A stretch of DNA of 64,000 nucleotides from contig WHVA01000132.1 of the NCBI GenBank assembly GCA_015179125.1, forward strand, positions 1 to 64,000, read 5' to 3'. The first letter of the stretch is position 1. Each line of letters opens with the position of its first letter. The notes under the pieces were generated by a model, which was given only the letters and a program-made list of their open reading frames with translations, was not told the origin of the DNA and searched no databases. Origin of the DNA: Gautieria morchelliformis. Taxonomy: Eukaryota; Basidiomycota; Agaricomycetes; Gomphales; Gomphaceae. This document shows positions 56,241 through 64,000 of this stretch, one piece after another. A program made the translations under genes and the position numbers.

Positions 56241-57095
56241 AGGACTCGGATTTTGTCTTATCTAACAAAGTCTCCCTCTGCCGGCACTCACGCAAAAGGC
56301 TGACCTGTATCCCTTTCTAGCATAGCAGTTTTGTATTTCTGCCAGTGAGATTCCCGTCTCCGTCCTCGCCACCAGAAGTAACCCAGGATGAGCATAACAA
56401 TAAACCCCACTGCCCTAGAGGCACAGCCTGCAATGGCAGCTGTGTTGCTCATTGATTCGAGTGAAGCATGCTGCATCGTACTACGTGGAAGATGGTGGAA
56501 TAAGCGATGTGGTTGAATAAGGCGCATGCAGAGCCACTGGCAGGTGTCACTAGATCGCGATATTCCGAGTCGACGTTGGGGTCACTGTCGACCACGGTCA
56601 CGTTTACTGCGCATGTGGAAGGGGTGAGCGTAAAGAGAAGCCACAACACTAGACAGATGGACTGTCGTGAATGTACAATTGACTAGGTGTACAGCAAGCA
56701 CACATCAAGGAAATCCGAACATCCATCCGCGCTGGAAAATCGAGTAGAACAGCCGTTAATTACCCGGTTAACGGCGCAGACGAATCACCCGCGAAAGCAA
56801 CAGAAGGACGTAGACTACCGTAGTGTACAAGGATACAGGTCACAGCAGCGTACCGTACATAGCCTTTAAACCATTTATTCCAATTTCCAAATTTCACTTG
56901 AAGTCTTGAACCAACTGAGTCTCGTCTGCATATGCACACGCCCTGCGGAAAGAATCATGATGATACGGTGCCACCCAAAGCTGTGAGCTTCCTTCCATAC
57001 GTGGATTCACCAACATCGATCATGACACATAACTGATGCATACCGGGCGTGCATAGTGCGTGCATGAGGTCACAGTCGCGCCCGGTACGCCATAC
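56240..57095. repeat. Dispersed duplication, copy 2
   Basis: Same-orientation copy of 43340-44170, lying about 12.9 kb further on. It includes the minus-strand membrane-protein relic and the flank up to GCGCCCGGTACGCCAT. A 16-bp stretch (AACAGAAGGACGTAGA region) and other indels distinguish the two. Confidence 0.85.
56288..56650 (-). pseudogene. Decayed copy of the short membrane-protein gene
   Basis: MLWLLFTLTPSTCAVNVTVV to PASGSA matches the gene at 43738. Then a small insertion (GCATGCG near 56525) changes frame. The transmembrane part (AAIAGCASRAVGFIVMLILG) and WWRGRRR tail are readable only in another frame. A second insertion adds SHWQ before KYKTAMLERDTG. Confidence 0.85.
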
Positions 57096-57171
57096 TATTT
57101 TCGTCGATCTTAGCTAGAACTCGGCGCTAAACGCCATTGCAGCATCATCACGTCGGCAAGATCCAAATCTG

Positions 57172-57556
57172 CTACTGAATAGTGTAATACTTATACAATA
57201 CGAGAGGGAAAAATATGGGATGTTGCGACATCATAGCGAAGTTCCCGTGTGTGAGGTATATCACACAGAAACAGACTAAGATGCCAAGTATTAGGTTGAT
57301 ATTCCCTGGATTCAGTACTCTACACCCGTAGGTCGTATCGGGTACAGGGCAGTTGCCAGGGTGGTAGAAGGGCAAGTAATGCCGAACTAGCAACATACTA
57401 TAGAGCAAGTCAGAGCCCTGCGACAGCAGTAATGAAGAAACTCACATAAATAAAATTACAGAAGGCAAACTTGGCAACATTCCTCTTGAGATAGGATGCA
57501 GCATAAAATAATGTTCCACACAATGCCAGAATACAAGCAAGAATACAGAGTACAAA
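57172..57556 (-). CDS. Possible small multi-span membrane protein
   Basis: Minus-strand sequence FVLCILACILALCGTLFYAA ... KFAFCNFIY (about 57540-57450), a donor GTGAGT and an acceptor at about 57423. It continues GSDLLYSMLLVRHYLPFYHP, INLILGILVCFCVIYL and a short end at 57172. Three or four hydrophobic segments. No start codon in frame was found for the first part, so the gene may begin in an exon I did not see. No family recognised. Confidence 0.35.
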
Positions 57557-57559
57557 GCC

Positions 57560-58358
57560 TCACCATGGCTGGAATTCGACCGTAAGCCGCATAGCGTTAA
57601 AACACAACGCATCACTCACCGCGCCAGCGAAAAGCCGTACATCCGCATGTGTCTCATACGTGACATCACTACGCGCCTCGTTGACCTTTACAACGTTGAA
57701 CTGCCCCGCGTCTCCCACAAAATGAAATATCCGCTTTACCCCCGCCCACTTACACCATTCTATACACCTCCAGCATGGTTTCGCGTTCCCTACACCATGC
57801 TTCGTGATCCGCGCAACGTAGAGATCAGCGCCATTGACCTTTGGATCTCTACGTCGCACAGACCACTGTCGGCTTGATTCACTAAGGACATGCATGCAAT
57901 CCTCGTCGTCCTCGGGGGACGAACGACGAGGACTCGCACTCCGACTGCCGCAGGAATCTGATCCCGTCCCCCGGCGCTTCTTCCTCCCCCTCTTCGATTG
58001 ATGTTTCGCCGGATAGCGTCCATGAAAGACACCACCCGACTGCCTCGCCTTTCGCAGGACGTATCCCGGTTCGTTTTTCTCGCTGGGGAACACGGCGCTC
58101 GACGTTTTGGGACTGGGTCTTGAAGGCAGGGGACATGCCAGTGGCGCTGAAGATTGCATGCATCTCGGCGTGCATCGATACGGGCTTGCGATGCCCGTGC
58201 TTGGACACTTCAGAGCCGTCGTAATGTGGGCGGTGGTGGTTGTAGCCTGTAGAGATGATCTTTCCGCCCTTGACGAGTACAGCGCCAAGGTTGAAGCACA
58301 TGGTGGACTTAGCGGCAGCATCCGCACACTGCGACAGATAATACTGCGACTTGTTCAT
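57560..58358 (-). CDS. Zinc-dependent cytidine/deoxycytidylate deaminase-fold protein, with a frame break
   Basis: Met at 58358 opens MNKSQYYLSQCADAAAKSTM and LGAVLVKGGKIISTGYNHHR, the first strands of the deaminase fold. The zinc site His-Ala-Glu is in VSMHAEMHAIFSATG. The second half, with PCWRCIEWCKWAGVKRIFHF (P-C-x-x-C zinc ligands), is in a different frame. The switch falls near 58080-58110, and no intron of normal size explains it, so either a one-base error or damage is present. Possible substrates are dCMP or a base in RNA; not decidable here. It is a tail-side neighbour of CHO2 on the same strand (279 bp apart). Confidence 0.7.
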
Positions 58359-58636
58359 CGTTATCGATGGGGAATGGGCAGAAAATGACGAATAACTGAA
58401 GGAGCCAATCAGAACAGTGAATTAGAGTCGGGCGAAAGAGCACCTACGGCACTGTGGTATAGGGAGTTGGGTTAAAGAGAGATACAATGTTGAACAAACG
58501 ATCGTCGTCTTAGCACAGGAGAAAAGCTGTGACTAGACCGTGACTCATGAAAATTTATTTGAACCCCGACAGCTCCCAAAAAGAAAATAATAACCATATC
58601 TACTAGAATATCGCAAATGGTCTAGGACAATACATG

Positions 58637-61600
58637 TTAGGGAAGGATCTCCTTAGACACCAAAATCCGATTGGCAAGTGCGGACAGATTTGCATCTGCA
58701 ACAATAACCTCAGGAGAGTATTCCACATCGAACACTTGCTGAATTGCTTTCGCAATTCGTTTCGCTTGCCGCTCGGACCAAAACCTAAAGTCGTCAGGAT
58801 CACGCCCATCTTCGACTACGGTTTCTGAAGGCAGAGACGAAAACGGGACCAGGGAAGGATCCGAGTCCAGTGCGAGGACAACAAGACGCATCAGCGTCCC
58901 CCGAACACAATCGAAAGTCAAAGCCGGGGCCTCCTCGACTATTGATGGGTTTGTTAGTGCGCCGCAAACCAGAATTTTCAGGCTCACCGTATATCTCAAG
59001 CTGGCCAGTGCTCATGACATTGTACTTGCCGTCATGATGATACCTCAACTATATATTCCTTGTTAGCAAATTTGTCTAGGATTAGCAAGCAGCATCCTAC
59101 TTCGTATTCACCAGTGACCCAAGGCAACCTATCTCCTTTAAACGTCACTTCGCCAGACCCAGTTTCCCTCGTCGGCGAATCTGGTCGTTCCAGACCTAGT
59201 GGGATATCCCCATCCCACTCATCATGATGGACCGGGACCCACATACCAAGCGATGATGTCTTGGTCACCGTCGGCAGCTTATTCGCACCTTTCTGTGAGG
59301 GTGTCAGGATGAAGCTCAACTCGACGAGTGACTAGCCTACCCTGTATATACCAATCCAGTCACGCTTAGAGTGTGTCATAGGCGCCTGCCATTCAACGGT
59401 AATGGGTTCTCCAAGATGGAAACGCATGTCTGTACTCTTGATGAAGATGTGGTATTGGGACGTATCGTGAGCAGATAAATCACTGGTTACCCGGCTAAAC
59501 CAATGCACAACGTCAATGAGACAGAGCTAACATAGCGTTCGAAGTACCTGAGAACCAATTTCTCTCTTGAATGCTGTAGTAAGACTTTGGTGTCTTGTAC
59601 CACCTCTGACAACGTTGGCCGCGGGAGAAGATCCATAACTGCTTCAGCCGTCTCCTCGTAGACTTTGTCCAAGGTTCCCTTGACTCCTTTGGCGACACGC
59701 TTAATTTCAGGAGCATGTCTTCCAGCTCGTGATTCTAAAAGTAGGGCGTTCTTCTTGGCCACTTTCTTAATTACCTTTGTCAGACCCGCGTCCTGTCGCA
59801 ATGAGGAGCCATACAATTTTTGCATGTGAGGGCTATGAAGAGATATAGCGCTCAGGTAGTCAGTGAAAGGCGGGGGACCTACTTCTCGACTTTGCTGAGG
59901 AACCACCAGTGTGAGAGATGTGAGATGACGGCCAGCGCAAATACGAGCTTGCTCCCACTTATGAGTGCCAATCCGAAGAAGGCTGCACCACTCATGGTTC
60001 GTTCTGGGTTGTTGAGGAACCTGCGGGAAATGGTCAGACACCACTGCGCGATTTCATTTCGTCCGAGAGTACCGGTAGATGCCAGTATATTCAAGAGTGG
60101 AAGGATAGTCTTCAACGAAGAAATCCCCGAAAAACCAACCTGAAAAAAGGTTCACTGATATATTGGATGGCGAAGGATATTCACTTACCAAATACCCCAA
60201 GCACGTCGTAACACTCTGCTGCAGTCCACATGTGGAGCCCAATAAGGATCTGCAGGCATAATTTAGTGTTCGCATACACGCATCGACGTGAATGATCTCA
60301 CAGCGCCCAACGTATGTCGGAGTAATTGGTCACCGACTGTCCATTCAGCGGGAATGGAGTACGTCTGCCAGGCAAGGCCAACAAACGATGCTACAAAAGG
60401 ACGGTCAGAGTACGAAGATCACTTCAGCGCTATAAGCATACCGTATGTCATGCATAAGCTCAGGTTATACAACGATTTCCAATTATTGAAGGCCTCGCGC
60501 ACGGCATCCCGACCCGCCTCCTCGCCCGGATAATGATAGCGCGTGATAAAATGCCGTACCAGAAACTTGCTATCACTCTGCGCCTTGAGAACTAGCCCAA
60601 GGGCAAATGAATGGATGAAACGCCAAGAGAGCGCGTGCAGGAAATGGAAGGCGAGAAGTGTGCGTGAAGAGTGAAGAATGGGGAAGAAAAAGCTCATAAT
60701 AATCACGTAGCCTAGTAGAAGCACGAGCTTAACATCGGAAGCGCTATAACAATGTCAGTGAACCAGACAATGTGCAAGACACTCTCATCTCGAGTTATGC
60801 ATACCGTAAGAGATCAACGTTACGCAAAATGATAACATCTTTTCGGAAGAAGAAGTTCATTAGGTCGTGTTGTGTTAATGCATGGCTGCGTGACCGAGTC
60901 TCGTGGACACTCGCAGGGTTACTTCCAGACAACGTGGAATCATCTAGCTCAGTTTCTAGTTCCGTTTCGGTCTCGGTAGTTTCGCCTTCGGTAGCTGTGG
61001 GAGTGGACGACGATTCCACATACAACCGAGAGCTAAGAGGTCGAAGAGGTCCGGAGAACATTGTTCGTGTCGTTGGTGTGGGCGTGATCAACGGAGTGCG
61101 CTGGGCAATCGGCTTGCGCTGCCCATACATGCGTTCAATGTCTAGATTCATGCAAATGGATATAGTGAAGCAGACGCAGGAAATGCGCGACGCACGAGGA
61201 TTTTCAAAGAACACGAGGAATGCAAACTGAGCTGCGTGGGCGGCAAGACTTGCAAACAACACAGGATAGCTGCCAACGATCAGTGATAGCCCGTAGTACC
61301 CAGCGTATCCTGAGAAATGAACGTTCAGTCGACCATGGTTGGTCTCGCTCTCGCAACGTACCAACGGAATACATCGGATGAGGTGCCATTTCAAAGACGC
61401 CGTCAAAAACCAGCGCACCCCGTTGGAAGAAAACGTCTCCCCAGTACCAGCCGTAGTCCTTGACAACATGATGCGCTTCTGTTTTCACCCAAAGATTAAA
61501 CGCGATCAAAGCAATACCTCCAACCCATCTGATGACGCGCTCGATGAGAAGAAAAACAGCTATATAAAGTCGAACCACTAGACCTCATGACATGTACGGC

Positions 61601-62374
61601 AAGAGATAATCCAGACGGGACACGGAAGCATGCAAATGCAAACATGCAGTACGACAGGAAATCACTGTAGGCCCAAATCAGCTAATGGTCTTCTCATCAG
61701 CTGGCACATGGATACTTCAATAGAATTATATCCACAGGTTGGCGAAATAGCAACCACGTGTTATACTCAAGGGGCAGTTCCTGAGAAAAACAGGTGGGCA
61801 CAAGTCCAACAGCAGATGACGGGGTATGTCCTACGCACATCGAATGAATAATCCTTGCCCATCCTTCCCTGGAGTTGATTCTTGATCCATGACCTCAGTC
61901 TAGGCCTCTTCTCTTCGTCCAACCATGCACGACGCTGGACCTCGCGCACAATCCACCTTTTTTTACTCTGTTTAGTGAGAACCCAGCCGAGGCCTGCGTT
62001 GTAAGCTGCACGCCAAAAGACGAAGTAAAAGAAGAAAAAGGGTTTGGCGACATGATTGGGAAGGATTCCAAATAGGACAAGCTGTAAACCCAAAAGAGCA
62101 AGATTGACCAGATCCAGATGTGACTTGGGATGCCACGGATGGAAAAGGGACGTCAAGACATCATGCGTTGTTGGGACACGGAAAACTGTCTCCAAATCGT
62201 GTCAAAGGCTTCAAAATCGCCAAGGGGAGTGTCCTCACCTGTTCCACTCTGGGTTTTGCCCCAAACAATCTCTTCGCGACGCGACGCGTCCGGATCTCCT
62301 ACAGCGACGCCGACAGTAGACGAGGTCACCTGTTCACCAAGTGAGCGGCGGCTTCGCGTGCCCTGCGGTCCCAT
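58637..62374 (-). CDS. CHO2: Phosphatidylethanolamine N-methyltransferase, CHO2 type
   Basis: Start [11 protein letters not shown] at 62374 (a longer in-frame start exists at 62413). Exon 1 ends [10 protein letters not shown], and a 51-bp intron leads to [20 protein letters not shown]. Several membrane segments follow ([35 protein letters not shown]). The first methyltransferase domain has [21 protein letters not shown] and [12 protein letters not shown] plus [19 protein letters not shown]. The second domain has [40 protein letters not shown] and HWWFLSKVE with [13 protein letters not shown]. The cytosolic C-terminus contains [17 protein letters not shown] and ends ...[11 protein letters not shown] at 58637. 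It makes the first methylation of PE toward PC in the ER using S-adenosylmethionine. About ten short introns; a few borders are unresolved. Confidence 0.93.
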
Positions 62375-62523
62375 CTTACAGATGTAAAAGAAAAGCCCCC
62401 AAAAAGCGGACAAACGTGTCCGTTTAGCTATTACGACGATATTTTGTCACACGCACGGTCACACGGCTTTAATGAATTACCGCACGGACACGCAACGTCG
62501 ACGTGACTATAGCTGGTTCAAAT
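62375..62523. promoter_or_regulatory. Shared divergent promoter of CHO2 and the DUF1365 gene
   Basis: About 149 bp between the two chosen start codons. Opposite transcription from so short a spacer suggests co-regulation. In yeast CHO2 responds to inositol/choline through CATGTG-type elements; I see no perfect copy here. Confidence 0.5.
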
Positions 62524-64000
62524 ATGATGACTGGAGCATCCTGGTACAAGCTCGGGGGACCAGAGCTTGCAGGTCGAGCTTATATTCTTCAAAACCAAGT
62601 GACACACACAAGATTTCTTCCCACCGCTTCCAGACATTCGTTTATATACCCTACACTCTCGCTCTTGGTATCATTAAACTGTCTAGAAGACAAGCAACTG
62701 GATCTGTTGGGAGGTTGGCTATTTGCTTACGGTGCCCCTTGGGGATGTGTGACCGGTCTGCGCCGCTCGGACTACCTTTATAATGGCCCTTCAGACAATC
62801 GGTCAATCAGATGCAAAATTATGGACATTCTTGATCAACATGGTCACTCGGGGTGTGAGTTCCACGATGCTTGGCTCATGACAATGCCAAGCTTTTTGGG
62901 CGTGCAAGGAATAAACCCTCTGTCAGTGTACTTTTGTTACAGGCAGGGAAGAGCTATCCTGTGGCTTGTAATATTAGAAGTGAGTCGCAGTGAAACGCTA
63001 TACGATTGGTCTGAGTTCGGAACAGGTGCATAATACCTTTGGGGAACGACATGTCTATGTTCTCGAAGCTGACGATGAGAGCACACAATCTTCATCAGCG
63101 AGGTTAGTGAGTCAGTCCGACCCTATGGCTCCTATATTGATCTGTATTCTCTCCGTCTATAGATTTGATCATCAGTGGATTTTTCCTCGCCAATTCCATG
63201 TATCACCGTTCAATGACCGATCAGGACATTACAAGTGCCAGATTATTGCCCCCTCAGGTCCACCCTCTGCCGTCGAAGACCCTTCACTCTCATCTCCACG
63301 CCCTGTCATTAAAATTACACTAATGACCACACCCCCTCATCCAGAGAAGAAACTAGTTGCAATTATCCGTGCCACGTGTTCCATCCCTCTCTCAAGTGCG
63401 AACCTAATCTCAGCTCTTGGACGTGCACCGTTTACCCTTCTCTTATCTTTTCCTCGCATTATCTACCAAGCGTACATATTGCATTACCACAAACGACTCG
63501 ATGTGTACCAGCGCCCTGAGCCATGTGCCCCCGACCTAACCGTCGAGTCACACCTCCCCGCAGTACCAAATCCAATACAGCCCGATGTTAAATATGTCGG
63601 CCGTGGCGTAGGCTGGCAGAAGAAAGGATTCCTTGAGCGTTGGTGCGAACGACGCGTTTATGCCTTTTTGCATCATAAATGCAAGGAAACAAACATATCG
63701 GTCATCTTTATTCCGGCCAACCCCATCGACAAGGGGACCACAATCCACTCTTCAGGCGTTGATAATCTCAAAAACAGCCGCACCCTGACTATATATTACC
63801 GGTCACCCCGTGTCTTTACCGTTCTTTTCATGATGCCCTCGCCGGTGCATGCGATCCTGCTAGGGGTGCAAGCAGACAGAATATTTTCTGTCTCCTCAGA
63901 AGAACTTTTCATTGACGTATTTGCTGCACCCACATCTGCACGGCCACGGCGGTCATGGAGTCGTTTGGCATGGCGGATTCGCATGGTGACGGTCAGAGAC
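62524..64000 (+). CDS. DUF1365 family protein, 3' end beyond the window
   Basis: The first ATG pair is at 62524, giving MMTGASWYKLGG. YILQNQVTHTRFLPTASRHSF fits the N-terminal 'HxRxxPxxHxF' region of DUF1365. GINPLSVYFCYRQGRAILWL is the most conserved block. An intron (about 62983-63027) is followed by VHNTFGERHVYVLE and, after another (about 63103-63163), FDHQWIFPRQFHVSPFNDRSGHYKC. The frame then stays open to the window end (hydrophobic FTVLFMMPSPVHAILLGV near 63815). In bacteria DUF1365 proteins sit beside cyclopropane-fatty-acid synthase genes, suggesting a lipid role; the exact activity is unknown. Confidence 0.87.

Overview
The window looks like a piece of a filamentous basidiomycete genome, most likely an Agaricomycete. 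The evidence is dense GT-AG introns of about 45-75 bp, a fungal phosphatidylethanolamine N-methyltransferase (CHO2), a short-intron P450, many small single-span membrane proteins, a NACHT-type NLR, and a CACTA/Plavaka-like transposase of the kind abundant in Agaricomycetes. I cannot name the species. All gene models were read by eye from the sequence, so exon borders marked 'about' may be a few bases off.

Layout. 1-306 is a 17-bp minisatellite. 307-5558 is a Ty1/copia retrotransposon with nearly identical LTRs but broken reading frames. It abuts a truncated minus-strand LINE (5559 to about 9240), cut in the middle of its reverse transcriptase. After a poorly interpretable stretch come host genes: an APH-type kinase-fold protein (-), a single-pass membrane protein (+), an F-box/LRR protein (+), a hotdog thioesterase (-), and eEF1B-gamma (-) with a divergent small exon. 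22563-27535 is a complete but decayed CACTA-type transposon with matching ends and a 4-bp target duplication. It sits about 230 bp beyond the 3' end of a cytochrome P450 (-), which is followed by a RAD5/RAD16-like SNF2 helicase (-).

36.7-43.1 kb is a tandem array of three secreted/single-pass membrane protein genes. The third copy has lost its start exon, has a TA-flanked MITE upstream, and has a new C-terminus. A fourth, related minus-strand gene (43376-43738) and its flank are duplicated in decayed form at 56.2-57.1 kb. An aldo-keto reductase fragment lies between. The most interesting gene is at 46080-51482 (-): a NACHT NTPase followed by about twelve ankyrin repeats and then, in frame across an intron, the linker and WD40 domain of the Tup1 corepressor.

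51.6-56.1 kb is repeat-rich: a possible Helitron 3' end, two LTR-like copies, 17- and 21-bp minisatellites, a 1.03-kb tandem duplication, and simple and GC-rich repeats. The right end returns to host genes: a zinc deaminase (-), CHO2 (-), and a divergent DUF1365 gene (+) running off the window. CHO2 and DUF1365 share a promoter region of about 150 bp, and both have links to phospholipid modification.

Transposon sequences carry stops that look like CGA-to-TGA changes, as expected from deamination of methylated CpG.
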